Shown piece after piece: positions 7,133 through 15,809 of a DNA stretch of 64,000 nucleotides. The notes below the pieces were generated by a model, which ran no database searches, was not told the origin of the DNA, and saw only the letters and a program-made list of their open reading frames with translations. Position 1 is the stretch's first letter; each line of letters opens with the position of its first letter. The DNA is taken from contig NZ_FWYB01000002.1 of assembly GCF_900176505.1 (NCBI RefSeq), forward strand, positions 211,237 through 275,236, read 5' to 3'. A program made the position numbers and the translations under genes. Source of the stretch: Pedobacter nyackensis. GTDB lineage: Bacteria > Bacteroidota > Bacteroidia > Sphingobacteriales > Sphingobacteriaceae.

Positions 7133-8413
7133 CTATGGAAATTTCACCCCTCTGTATTTTGTCACATCCACAATAGGAATACTTGAGCCGTATTTAGCAT
7201 TAATTGCGGCAATAAAGGCATTGGCAGTTATGGCATAACCCAGTGGTGTTAAGTGTATCCCATCCAATGAGAAAAGGTTTCCCTGAATAAATGCGCCGCT
7301 AACCGGAATCCCATTCACATGCTTTCCCGCACCATACTCATTTAACACAGTGTATGCGTCCATTACAGCCAATCCTTTTGCATTAGCTACACTCTTGATT
7401 GTATTGTTATAGGTATTGATATAATCGTTCACGACAACAACTTCCGCTTTATCAAGTACGTATTTACTTTCTACAGGGTTTAAAGGATGTAAACCATAAG
7501 GAATCTGCCCCTTACCTATCACACCATCGGAACTTAATGGTAAAGTGAACAAGTCATCCGCTGTTGCCGGTCTTGCTGGCCCTATACCCGGTTGAATATA
7601 AATATCCTTAACAGAAGCGCCTGCAGGTGTCGCATTGACAGCAGCTAATAAAGTTTTTAAAGTAACAGTTCTGAAATAAGCTGTTACAGTTACATTAGGA
7701 ATAGTTCCTACAACACCTTTAGCTCCTGTTGAAGTAAGCTTATTGATCACGGCATTGTACTCATTTGTGAACAAAGCCTTATCGGTTGGAGCCTCACCGG
7801 TTGCACCAGCAGCTGCATATCCTAAAATATCATTATTACCCAACCAATTGCTAAAAAACGTCCATGGTTTAGCCGTTGCAAAATCCAGATAAGTTGTTGG
7901 ATTAGTTCCATACTCTCCTGGCAGCAAGCGCTCATAAAGCCCATTAAAATCAGCATATTTTGGGAATCTGGCATGTATTAGCTTAATACCCGGAACGCCA
8001 TAGTTGTTCATCTCGCCTGTATATTTAGTATACAGGGTTACAGCCCCCACTTGTCCACGAATAGCCAAATTCATTGTTTCCTTCCCAATTGTAGGCACTC
8101 CATTGGTTAGCGCCGTTAACTTAAGATAGCCGGTTCCATTTGCTTTATCAGCAGGAAAGAAAGGTGTGGCAAAACTACCACCTCCAACAGCTTTCATCTG
8201 TGCAGCGATCATCTCCGGAAAAGAATTCTGCTGTCCTTCCAGATATAAACCACCATCCGAAAAACCTGCAGTAAGTGAATTCCCTAAAGCAATATAACGG
8301 GTAAAATCTGCAGTTCCTTTACTCGGGGTAATCGTATCAATACTGGGTTTGCAGGAAGCCAATCCAAGAACGGCTAGTGCCAGCGCACTTTTATAAAAGT
8401 ATATTGATTTCAT
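7133..8413 (-). CDS. SGNH/GDSL-family lipoprotein (putative esterase/lipase)
   Basis: A lipoprotein signal ends L-A-S-C (Cys22). SGNH blocks are recognisable: block I G-N-S-L-T-A-G-F (Ser nucleophile, residues about 45-52), a G-N-N-D element around 193 for block III, and block V S-L-D-G-I-H-L-T-P-L-G-Y-A near the C-terminus carrying the Asp and His. At 426 residues it is long for the fold, with inserts between the blocks. It should hydrolyse esters at the outer membrane or in the periplasm. It lies 95 bases downstream of a FadL-like porin gene on the same strand. This pairing is frequent in Bacteroidota and suggests lipid or fatty-acid handling, which is inference. Confidence 0.85.
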   Translation of the reverse strand: MKSIYFYKSALALAVLGLASCKPSIDTITPSKGTADFTRYIALGNSLTAGFSDGGLYLEGQQNSFPEMIAAQMKAVGGGSFATPFFPADKANGTGYLKLTALTNGVPTIGKETMNLAIRGQVGAVTLYTKYTGEMNNYGVPGIKLIHARFPKYADFNGLYERLLPGEYGTNPTTYLDFATAKPWTFFSNWLGNNDILGYAAAGATGEAPTDKALFTNEYNAVINKLTSTGAKGVVGTIPNVTVTAYFRTVTLKTLLAAVNATPAGASVKDIYIQPGIGPARPATADDLFTLPLSSDGVIGKGQIPYGLHPLNPVESKYVLDKAEVVVVNDYINTYNNTIKSVANAKGLAVMDAYTVLNEYGAGKHVNGIPVSGAFIQGNLFSLDGIHLTPLGYAITANAFIAAINAKYGSSIPIVDVTKYRGVKFP

Positions 8414-8508
8414 CTGTTTATTTTTTGTTTTTTCAGGTATATTATATGTGTTTAATTTTCTTCAAGCTGCCTGCGGCGATTTTAATTGCCAGATGGAGCC
8501 TTTGATGA

Positions 8509-9714
8509 TTAGAATTTATAAGATAAAGCCACACCAGGAATGTAAGCCACAGTTTTAAATGTGCCGCTAAGGCCTGATTCAATATTGGTTTCGGTTCTGG
8601 ATTTCAGATTCTCATATAAGAAAGAGAAATCAACACCCAAACGTTCTGAAGGTTTTAAACCAATACCTGCACTCAGTAGAATACGGTTAGCGTCAGGAAC
8701 TTCAGGAGTAACATAGCCTTTACCAACAGGAGATAAAGCATAAGCTGCACCTGCCCTAAGTGTTAAGAACGACGTGGTCTCATTCTGAATACCCACCCTA
8801 AAAGTTGCCGCGTCATGATAATTACGTGCTGACGGCGTAGAAGTGCCATTGTTATAATAAAAAGTAAGGTCTTTATAAGCATGCCACCATACCCAGTTTA
8901 CATCAAGCGCAATGGTAGTCTTTTCTGAAGGATAAAAACCAAAACCAAGGGTACTGGTAGCAGGCAATGGCAAGGTTGCATTAAATGTAGTTGGTAACAA
9001 TGGCTGTACTGATGAAGGAGCATTAGAGAAGATCGCATCTCCGTTCTCAACTTTTGCTGTTACCTGAGAACGGTGAGTAACACCGACCGACACTCCAGAA
9101 ATCGTTTTAATAAAGATGCCGGCATTCCAGCCAAAATCTTTTGAATCTCCTTTAAGCTGCGCAGTAGTCTGCACGCCATTACTGGTATAAGGAACAGCCC
9201 TTTTAAGATCTACCTTACCTAAAGCATACACCAAACCACCACCGATACCAATTTCATCCGTAATCTTTAAGCTCAAAGTGGGCTGGATATAAATGGCATG
9301 CAAATCAAGCGATGTTACGGTAAATTTCCCTGTCCAGTCTTCCTTCCAGTGCATTGCTCCCCCAAACGGAGTATAAACGCCAATTCCAAATCTCAATCGG
9401 TTTTCAGGAGATCCCAAAACAGCATAGGCTGCAGCAGGCGTAGGCACTTTGGTTTTATTGTATTCTGTAATTGAGGAACCGGTTTCATTGAATGCAGTTT
9501 TAAGCCAGATTCCATTCACGCCCGCCTGTACCCCATTCTTTTTAAGAAATGAAACTGCTCCAGGATTGAAAAACACAGCAGCCTCGTCGAGCGCCAAGCC
9601 TGCACCGGCTCCCCCCATTGCGGTCTGCTTGTGTCCCTGGAGGTTAACCTGGAACGACTGTGAAAATCCCAGTACAGGAACGGCTAGTAAAAAACTTAAT
9701 AAAATCTTTCTCAT
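8509..9714 (-). CDS. OmpP1/FadL/TodX-family outer membrane transport protein
   Basis: The 401-residue protein has a signal peptide (1-18, ending G-F-S-Q-S) and the FadL N-terminal hatch signature: Q-T-A-M-G-G-A-G-A-G-L-A-L-D-E-A-A-V-F-F then N-P-G-A. The remainder is alternating amphipathic strands typical of a 14-stranded barrel, ending in Y-K-F with an aromatic terminal residue. FadL proteins carry hydrophobic compounds such as long-chain fatty acids across the outer membrane by lateral diffusion. The downstream SGNH esterase could act on the same kind of substrate. Confidence 0.92.
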   Translation of the reverse strand: MRKILLSFLLAVPVLGFSQSFQVNLQGHKQTAMGGAGAGLALDEAAVFFNPGAVSFLKKNGVQAGVNGIWLKTAFNETGSSITEYNKTKVPTPAAAYAVLGSPENRLRFGIGVYTPFGGAMHWKEDWTGKFTVTSLDLHAIYIQPTLSLKITDEIGIGGGLVYALGKVDLKRAVPYTSNGVQTTAQLKGDSKDFGWNAGIFIKTISGVSVGVTHRSQVTAKVENGDAIFSNAPSSVQPLLPTTFNATLPLPATSTLGFGFYPSEKTTIALDVNWVWWHAYKDLTFYYNNGTSTPSARNYHDAATFRVGIQNETTSFLTLRAGAAYALSPVGKGYVTPEVPDANRILLSAGIGLKPSERLGVDFSFLYENLKSRTETNIESGLSGTFKTVAYIPGVALSYKF

Positions 9715-9917
9715 TGATTCGTTTTTAAAGGTGATGATTTGGTTACTTTCTAATTATGTGCTTAGTATATTATAGCATCTGTATTCGTTAAATAGGATAA
9801 GCCTAGCTAATATATAACTATGCATGCATAATAAAAAAATAAATTTTCATTTAAAAGTCAAAAGCTTAAGAATTTAATACAGCGAAATAATAACATGCGT
9901 ACATTTGCTAACACTGT

Positions 9918-9925
9918 TATTTTTG
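9918..9925 (+). promoter_or_regulatory. Candidate -7 box of the nitroreductase gene
   Basis: TATTTTTG followed by C matches TAnnTTTGC, 52 bases before the start codon. No TTTG lies at the ideal -33 distance. The box sits inside an ACTGTT (9913-9918) / AACAGT (9937-9942) inverted pair, a possible regulator site. Confidence 0.45.
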
Positions 9926-9977
9926 CGACTAAAAACAACAGTAAAACGAGTTAATAAATTGAATAAATTATAAGAAT

Positions 9978-10610
9978 ATGAGCTTAATTGAAGCACTTAA
10001 CTGGCGTTATGCCACAAAAAAAATGAATGGTGAGAAAGTATCTCAGGACAAAGTTGACCAGATTCTTGCGGCAGCACGTCTTGCGCCAACCTCGTCTGGC
10101 TTACAGCCATTTAAAATCATTGTTGTTACCAATCCGGAATTAAAAGAAAAAATTAAAGCCGTAGCCTACGGTCAAGAGCAAATTACTGATGCATCGCATG
10201 TATTGATCTTTGCAGCCTGGGACAATTATACAGAAGAACGTATCAGATCAGTATTTAGTTACACGAACAATGAGCGTGGTGTACCAGATTCGGCAACTGA
10301 AGATTATGTTTCCAGACTAATTGGTATTTACACCAACAAAACGGCAGAAGAAAATTTCCACCATGCAGCTAAACAAGCTTATATTGGCTTTGGTGTGGCC
10401 TTAGCTGAAGCGGCGCTTTTAAAAGTTGACGCTACCCCAATGGAAGGATTCGAGCCGGAAAAACTAGATGAATTACTTGGCTTAAAACAAAAAGGCTTGC
10501 GCAGTACAACCATATTGCCGCTTGGCTACAGAGATGAAGCCGGAGATTGGTTGGCAAACCTGAAAAAGGTACGTACACCCTTAGCAGATTTTGTCATCGA
10601 AATCAAATAA
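9978..10610 (+). CDS. NAD(P)H-dependent nitroreductase-family oxidoreductase
   Basis: This is a full-length (210 residues) FMN-dependent nitroreductase of the NfsB/DrgA type. It begins with the usual M-S-L-I-E-A-L-N-W-R-Y-A-T-K-K-M, where the R-x-[AS]-x-[KR] block binds FMN phosphate. A-P-T-S-S-G-L-Q-P-F-K at 37-47 is the second flavin block, and L-P-L-G-Y-R-D near residue 180 is the third. These cytoplasmic enzymes reduce nitro compounds, quinones or unsaturated carbonyls with NAD(P)H. It is monocistronic, with its own promoter and a strong terminator. Confidence 0.92.
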   Translation: MSLIEALNWRYATKKMNGEKVSQDKVDQILAAARLAPTSSGLQPFKIIVVTNPELKEKIKAVAYGQEQITDASHVLIFAAWDNYTEERIRSVFSYTNNERGVPDSATEDYVSRLIGIYTNKTAEENFHHAAKQAYIGFGVALAEAALLKVDATPMEGFEPEKLDELLGLKQKGLRSTTILPLGYRDEAGDWLANLKKVRTPLADFVIEIK

Positions 10611-10620
10611 AATACTTTTT

Positions 10621-10651
10621 AAATGCGGGAATAACATCCCGCATTTTTTTT
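10621..10651 (+). terminator. Rho-independent terminator of the nitroreductase gene
   Basis: AAATGCGGGA (10621-10630) pairs with TCCCGCATTT (10637-10646) around a 6-base loop and runs into eight T residues (10644-10651). Confidence 0.9.
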
Positions 10652-10763
10652 GCCTTCTTTTTTTATCCCCTTAACTGTCAAAAAATGTTAAAGATTCGAG
10701 CATGTTAAGCTATTCAATCATAAATGAATATATTAGCAATATTAATCGTAGACAAACATTTTG

Positions 10764-13487
10764 ATGAGATTCATAAAATTTGCCATTGCCCTAATTTTAC
10801 TTTCAACCACAGTGCAGCTTTCAGTCTTTGCACAGCAGGATAGTGTCGTTCTGGATAACATTATCAATAAAACTAAAAAGGTAACTGACGAACGTCCGGT
10901 TGAAAAGGTATACCTGCATTTCGACAAACCCTATTACAGTGTTGCAGATACCATGTGGTTTAAGGCCTACTTAACCATGGAACAAAATCTGCCTTCGCTT
11001 TTGAGTAAAATCGTTTACGTTGATGTCATCAATAGCAAAGATTCTTTGGTTCAAACTATAAAACTACCTGTGGTTGCTGGAGTTGCCGCAGGAAATATAC
11101 CGCTTAGCCCGGGTAATTATCAACAAGGCAATTACTACATCAGAGCATATACCTTATGGATGTTGAACTTTAGCGATGACTATTTCTTCAGTAAAACCAT
11201 CCCTATTGGTGAAGCGATCGACAAGCAACTGAACACTCACTTTAGTTATAAAACGACAGAAACTGATAAAAGTCAGGTTATAGATGCTGTGATTCAGTTT
11301 AAAAATGCAGACAATGTAGTTCAGACCAATAAAATAGTCAACTGGCGGGTTTTATCAAATTATGACATCCTTACTAAAGGCAAAGGGACCACTGATCAGA
11401 ATGGTTTTTTAAGGCTAAAAATAGACCCCAAAAAAGAGAAAATCAAAAATGGAGAGCTGATTGCTGATATCAGCATCACAGATAAAGACATCCTTACTTC
11501 TTCTTTTAAACTTAAGCCCAACACTTCTGCAGCTAATGACGTCCAGTTTTTTCCTGAAGGTGGTGACATCATTACAGGAATAGCTTCCAGAATAGGGTTT
11601 AAAGCGATAAATGGCAATGGTGCAGGAATTGATTTAAAAGGATCGATTGTAGACAATGAAGGTACTAAACTAAGTGATTTTAGCTCCTCTCATCTCGGCA
11701 TGGGCTCTTTTTATTTAAATGCCGAACCAGGAAAAAGTTATAAAACCAACATTACTTTTAATGATGGTACAACGAAAAGCTTCGAGCTACCCAAAGCAAT
11801 TCCATCCGGAATAGTTGCACAAGTAAGCAACACAGATTCGCTGATATTTAATTTAAAAATCATTGCCAACGATGTTTATTTTGAAGCGAACAAAAACAAA
11901 AACCTCTTTATCGTAGCCACCAATGGTGCCGTAATCTATTATGCCGCCAAAACGAAGCTAAACTCGCAGGTAACATCAGCAAAGATCCCTAAGGAAAAAT
12001 TTCCGGCAGGGATTGTACAGATTACCTTATTCTCTGAAACTGGCGAACCTATAAGTGAAAGACTGGCCTTTAACTATCAGCCAAACTTGCTAAAACTGGC
12101 CCTAAAAACAGACCTACCAACTTATAAACCTCGCCAAAAAGTTAAGCTGGCCGTTACAGCCAAAAACGCAGCTCAATTTGCAGAAGGAAATTTCTCTATA
12201 GCTGTAACAGATGAACAAAAAGTACCTGTTGATGAAAACTCGGAAACCACCATTTTAAGTTCATTGTTATTAACCTCCGACTTAAAAGGATATGTAGAAA
12301 AGCCTAATTATTATTTCAATAAAACCAATGCTAAAAAACTGGCCGACCTGGATGTATTGATGCTTACACAAGGCTTCCGTCGTTATGCTTATAAAGACAT
12401 TCTTGCGGGTAAATTTCCACCGGTTACCATGGCACCCGAACAAAGCATGGCACTTACTGGTACCTTAAGGGATCGCACAGGTATGCCGGTAAGAAAAGGC
12501 AATTTACGTTTAACCGTACCAGGCACAAGAATTGGTGTAGAAACAATAACCAGTCCGTCGGGCCTTTTTGCTTTTCAAAACCTCAATTTCCCTGATTCAT
12601 CTGAAGTCGTTATCAATGCGAAGTACAATCCAAATGGTAATAACCTGATGATCATCATGGATGGGCAACCGGCACCGCAAATGGCCAAAAACCCTTACCC
12701 GGCGCAAGAGGTAAATAATATCGATAGCACCTTATCCTCTTATCTGAACAACAGTAAAAGACAGTATAGTTACCTGCGGACCCTTAAGGAAGTAAAAATC
12801 GAGGGCGCTAAAGCAAAAAGACCTAGCCACTCCGATCATCCTGCCCTCTCAGGGTTAAGTTCTATTTCGGGCACAGTAATAGAAGGAGATCGTTTTAAAG
12901 GCTGTAACATGCTGGCACTTTGTCTGCAAACTATGGCAACCGGACTAACCTTTTACGAAAACAACTTTTACGTAAGCAGAGATTACCAGCAGGGTAGCAG
13001 AGTTCCCGTACAAATTTTCCTGAATGGTATGCCAATAGATTATTTTGGGCTTTCCAGTGTACAATCTTCTGAGGTAGAAAACGTGGAAGTATTTACAAAA
13101 GATGAGTTAGGTACAGTAAACAGAATGTATAATACCAATGGTGTACTGGTTATCAATACCAAGAAAATTCCTAAGGGTACCAAAATGAGTATCGAGGAGC
13201 TTAAAAAGCTAATTCCTGATCCAAGTGTGCTTAAAATTACACCTAAGGGCTACAGCAAACAACGCGAATTCTACGCTCCTAAATACGTAAATGCGGCTGC
13301 GACTTATAATTTTAACGACTTACGAAGTACGATTTACTGGAACCCTAAAGTAATTACAACGGCGACCGGAGGATTATCTTTAGAATATTATAATGCAGAT
13401 GGTAAGGGAACTTATAAAGCTGTTATTGAAGGGGTAGATAAAAACGGAAACGTTGGCCGCTTCATTTACCGCTACACCGTTAAATAA
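10764..13487 (+). CDS. Large exported protein with MG2-like N-terminus and TonB-receptor plug-like C-terminus
   Basis: The ATG at 10764 is preferred over the TTG one codon earlier. A signal peptide (1-24, ending F-A-Q-Q) is followed by V-E-K-V-Y-L-H-F-D-K-P-Y-Y, the opening of a macroglobulin MG2-like domain (about 40-140). Further beta-sandwich domains follow, then a carboxypeptidase regulatory-like domain (about 565-640). Near residues 750-795 a short plug-like segment follows the pattern of TonB receptors (S-S-E-V-E-N-V-E-V-F, then N-G-V-L-V-I-N-T-K-K). No transmembrane barrel follows, so it is not a receptor. Such proteins are widespread in Sphingobacteriales and Cytophagales with unknown function; they may be periplasmic or outer-membrane-associated scaffolds. 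Confidence 0.8.
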   Translation: MRFIKFAIALILLSTTVQLSVFAQQDSVVLDNIINKTKKVTDERPVEKVYLHFDKPYYSVADTMWFKAYLTMEQNLPSLLSKIVYVDVINSKDSLVQTIKLPVVAGVAAGNIPLSPGNYQQGNYYIRAYTLWMLNFSDDYFFSKTIPIGEAIDKQLNTHFSYKTTETDKSQVIDAVIQFKNADNVVQTNKIVNWRVLSNYDILTKGKGTTDQNGFLRLKIDPKKEKIKNGELIADISITDKDILTSSFKLKPNTSAANDVQFFPEGGDIITGIASRIGFKAINGNGAGIDLKGSIVDNEGTKLSDFSSSHLGMGSFYLNAEPGKSYKTNITFNDGTTKSFELPKAIPSGIVAQVSNTDSLIFNLKIIANDVYFEANKNKNLFIVATNGAVIYYAAKTKLNSQVTSAKIPKEKFPAGIVQITLFSETGEPISERLAFNYQPNLLKLALKTDLPTYKPRQKVKLAVTAKNAAQFAEGNFSIAVTDEQKVPVDENSETTILSSLLLTSDLKGYVEKPNYYFNKTNAKKLADLDVLMLTQGFRRYAYKDILAGKFPPVTMAPEQSMALTGTLRDRTGMPVRKGNLRLTVPGTRIGVETITSPSGLFAFQNLNFPDSSEVVINAKYNPNGNNLMIIMDGQPAPQMAKNPYPAQEVNNIDSTLSSYLNNSKRQYSYLRTLKEVKIEGAKAKRPSHSDHPALSGLSSISGTVIEGDRFKGCNMLALCLQTMATGLTFYENNFYVSRDYQQGSRVPVQIFLNGMPIDYFGLSSVQSSEVENVEVFTKDELGTVNRMYNTNGVLVINTKKIPKGTKMSIEELKKLIPDPSVLKITPKGYSKQREFYAPKYVNAAATYNFNDLRSTIYWNPKVITTATGGLSLEYYNADGKGTYKAVIEGVDKNGNVGRFIYRYTVK

Positions 13488-13504
13488 AACAGCAAGACTG
13501 TTAA

Positions 13505-13540
13505 AAATACCAAAGGGGCTTACAGGCCCCTTTGGTATTT
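13505..13540. terminator. Long bidirectional terminator overlapping a stop codon
   Basis: AAATACCAAAGGGGC (13505-13519) pairs perfectly over 15 bp with GCCCCTTTGGTATTT (13526-13540) around a 6-base loop. The stop codon of the convergent PspC gene (13539-13541) lies in the right arm, so the hairpin serves both genes. Confidence 0.88.
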
Positions 13541-15077
13541 AATTTTCTTTTTTCAAACGTTCGTACTTGCACTTTACGCCTGAATCTGTCATCACCCAGA
13601 TGGTATATTCATCATCATCTTCCTGCTTACAATCCCAATAGTTGTAACCGCCCAAGAATTCGGCGAATTTGTTACTAATCTTAACCTCCGTTCCAACAGG
13701 AATATTCAAAACCAACTCAATCTGCTGTCCCCTCCAATTGGCCTTTTTTGGAATATGCACCGTAGGACTAAAATTCAAAGATGAATCTGCCTGTAAAAAA
13801 TCATAGTGGATATTTTGAGCATTCTTTAGTGCTATTTCAAAGGTTTTACCTCTCGATTTGTAATTCGTATTCATCGAAACCTTCCCATCCATACTTTTTT
13901 CCATTCTAAAGCTGATGCTCTCCGGCATATTAAAATCATCATCAAGGTCATTCAATATCTTCTTGTCCTTATAGCCGTTTGCATCTATGCGGTAATTTAA
14001 ACTATCTTCCTGGGTAAAAATTCTTGCTCTGTCTATATTTAAAGCATATACGGGATAAGACTTCAAAGGAGTTACCTTCGCAAATTCAGCACCTTCTTTA
14101 AACTCGCTTGAAATTTTTGCTACATAAAATATCCCAGTCACAACGCCCGCAAGCCAAATCACCAGCAATCCATAAGAAAGCACTCTATTAGAAGACCTTC
14201 CATTAAACGCAACACGTACCGAGAATAAGATAAGCGCCAATAGTGGAATAGCCAAAATGACAAATACCGCAAGCGTTAATGTAACCAGATACTCCTCATT
14301 AACGATGTTTATTGGAAAATAGCTGTACACATCTGAATTCCAAAAACCTAGAAAAGCTGCGAGAACAACAACCAAAGCTAAAAGGAAGATTGACCCAAAA
14401 AAGACTATTGTACCGGCTATAATCTTAAATATTACCCTTCCCGAACCTTGCAAAAATCCTCCAACTACTTGCAAAAACTCTGCAACAAAACCCCTGGATT
14501 GTACCGCAAATGGCTGCAAGTAACTATTTGCAAAACCTTTAAGGTTCGTTTCCTCCCCACGCATTTCCATTTTTTCGGCTCTGGTTTTCGCTTTAGGAAC
14601 CATAAACCAGAAAATAATATAGGCTAATATTCCTGAACCGAATAGCAGGATGGTAATAAATGTAAATAGCCTAACCCATTTAACATTTACATCAAGATAA
14701 TGTGCCAAACCAGCACAAACACCCGCGATCATAGCCTGATCCGTGTCCCTGTATAGTTTCTTTATGGGATCATACTCCGGACCGGGCAACTCTCCTCCTG
14801 CAGCCTCCTCAGACGTCTCAAAGTCTTTCACCGAACCCATTTGTTGGATTACCAATTCAACATCTTCAATACCAATAGCCTGTTTTTGTTGCTCCGCCAG
14901 TTTTTCGGTAAACATTTCCGCAATCCTGTTCTCAATATCTGTTACAATTTCAAAATCATCTGCATTTTTTGAAAAATGCTGTTTCACCTCATTCAAATAA
15001 ACGGTGAGCATTTCATAAGCATCTTCCTCAATATGAATGATCGAGTTACCTATATTGATGTTATGTGTCTTCTTCAT
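13539..15077 (-). CDS. PspC-domain multi-pass membrane protein
   Basis: The first 95 residues are a soluble acidic domain, followed by a PspC domain at about 107-163 (L-Y-R-D-T-D-Q-A-M-I-A-G-V-C-A-G-L-A-H-Y). The PspC domain ends in a membrane helix with F-W-F-M-V-P. Three further hydrophobic stretches occupy about 215-330. The last 170 residues form a soluble, beta-rich domain resembling the adhesin/DUF4097-type tails found in such proteins. Length is 512 residues. It is translationally coupled to the upstream PadR regulator (4-base overlap, ATGA). PspC proteins are linked to membrane-stress sensing. With a PadR partner, the pair looks like a self-regulated stress or polymer-response unit. 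Confidence 0.88.
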   Translation of the reverse strand: MKKTHNINIGNSIIHIEEDAYEMLTVYLNEVKQHFSKNADDFEIVTDIENRIAEMFTEKLAEQQKQAIGIEDVELVIQQMGSVKDFETSEEAAGGELPGPEYDPIKKLYRDTDQAMIAGVCAGLAHYLDVNVKWVRLFTFITILLFGSGILAYIIFWFMVPKAKTRAEKMEMRGEETNLKGFANSYLQPFAVQSRGFVAEFLQVVGGFLQGSGRVIFKIIAGTIVFFGSIFLLALVVVLAAFLGFWNSDVYSYFPINIVNEEYLVTLTLAVFVILAIPLLALILFSVRVAFNGRSSNRVLSYGLLVIWLAGVVTGIFYVAKISSEFKEGAEFAKVTPLKSYPVYALNIDRARIFTQEDSLNYRIDANGYKDKKILNDLDDDFNMPESISFRMEKSMDGKVSMNTNYKSRGKTFEIALKNAQNIHYDFLQADSSLNFSPTVHIPKKANWRGQQIELVLNIPVGTEVKISNKFAEFLGGYNYWDCKQEDDDEYTIWVMTDSGVKCKYERLKKEN

Positions 15078-15442
15078 GATTCAGTTTGATTAGTTGGTTC
15101 CTTTGATTGCTGGTCTGTTACTTTTCTGGAAGTATCGATGGCATAAGCCAATTCTTCCCAGGTACCATCCAGCTGTTTTAAAATAGCTCTCCCGGTTTCA
15201 GTAAGGGTATAGTACTTACGTGGTGGCCCGGAAGTCGATTCGACCCAATTGTAGCTTAATAAGCCATTGTTCTTTAAACGGGTAAGCAAGGGATAGAGCG
15301 TTCCCTCAACGACAAGAAGTTTTGCCTGTTTCAATTCAGCGATAATATCGGAAGCGTAAATCTCTCCTCTCGATATTATAAGCAGCACACAGTATTCGAG
15401 TATGCCCTTCCGCATTTGTGTTTGCGTATTTTCTGCTATCAT
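15074..15442 (-). CDS. PadR-family transcriptional regulator
   Basis: A 122-residue winged-helix protein with the family core R-K-G-I-L-E-Y-C-V-L-L-I-I (11-23), Y-A-S-D-I-I-A-E-L, G-T-L-Y-P-L-L-T-R-L (recognition helix and wing entry) and G-P-P-R-K-Y-Y-T-L-T. The C-terminal dimerisation helix is short, as in PadR subfamily 2. It overlaps the PspC gene by 4 bases. The start at 15442 is five bases past the -7 box, so the transcript would be nearly leaderless. A second Met at residue 10 (15415) would give a 25-30-base leader and is the alternative start. Confidence 0.92.
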   Translation of the reverse strand: MIAENTQTQMRKGILEYCVLLIISRGEIYASDIIAELKQAKLLVVEGTLYPLLTRLKNNGLLSYNWVESTSGPPRKYYTLTETGRAILKQLDGTWEELAYAIDTSRKVTDQQSKEPTNQTES

Positions 15443-15446
15443 AATA

Positions 15447-15480
15447 CAAAGTTATATGTTTTATACAGTAATATGCAATA
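15447..15480 (-). promoter_or_regulatory. Promoter of the padR-pspC operon
   Basis: On the minus strand TTG (in TATTGCA, near 15477) is followed after 21 bases by TAACTTTG (15454-15447), matching the Bacteroidota pattern TTG-N19-21-TAnnTTTG. The surrounding ATGT...ACAT repeats (ATGT at 15456, ACAT at 15480) resemble PadR operators, which would allow autorepression. Confidence 0.6.
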
Positions 15481-15646
15481 CATAGTACTATAAAAAGAAC
15501 AAATAACCTATTACAAGTCTGACTATCAATACAATAATTATTTCAGATTTCTCCTTAAAAGATAAAATTGAACAATTATTTGTCCTTTATCCATTGTGGC
15601 TCACAGTTTGTTAAACAATAAATGTATCTATCCAATACCTCCACCT

Positions 15647-15805
15647 ATGTTGTTTAAATTGAATCCAATTCTTCAGATTTTTGCCAGGCAAAAGGAAGAC
15701 AAAGCAGAAAAGCCACTAACCAGAAAAGATTGGATTAATGTAGATCGCATTGTGATGATCATGCTGATCTTAGGTGTAATTATAGGCGCGATTATTTTTT
15801 CTTAA
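15647..15805 (+). CDS. Small single-span membrane protein, unknown function
   Basis: From the ATG at 15647 this encodes 52 residues. It has an amphipathic/basic N-terminus (L-N-P-I-L-Q-I-F-A-R-Q-K), a charged middle and one C-terminal hydrophobic helix (I-V-M-I-M-L-I-L-G-V-I-I-G-A-I-I, about 35-51). The frame extends upstream to a GTG at 15596 without good cause. It lies alone, facing the DAC-family gene, whose end is 5 bases away. The clear membrane topology supports a real gene, but there is no recognisable family and it could be missed or absent in other annotations. Confidence 0.5.
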   Translation: MLFKLNPILQIFARQKEDKAEKPLTRKDWINVDRIVMIMLILGVIIGAIIFS

Positions 15806-15809
15806 TAAT

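Noticed and set aside
9819..9830. 12-bp palindrome TATGCATGCATA
   Set aside because: It is AT-rich with an alternating dinucleotide-like pattern, far from both flanking starts, and short enough to occur by chance.
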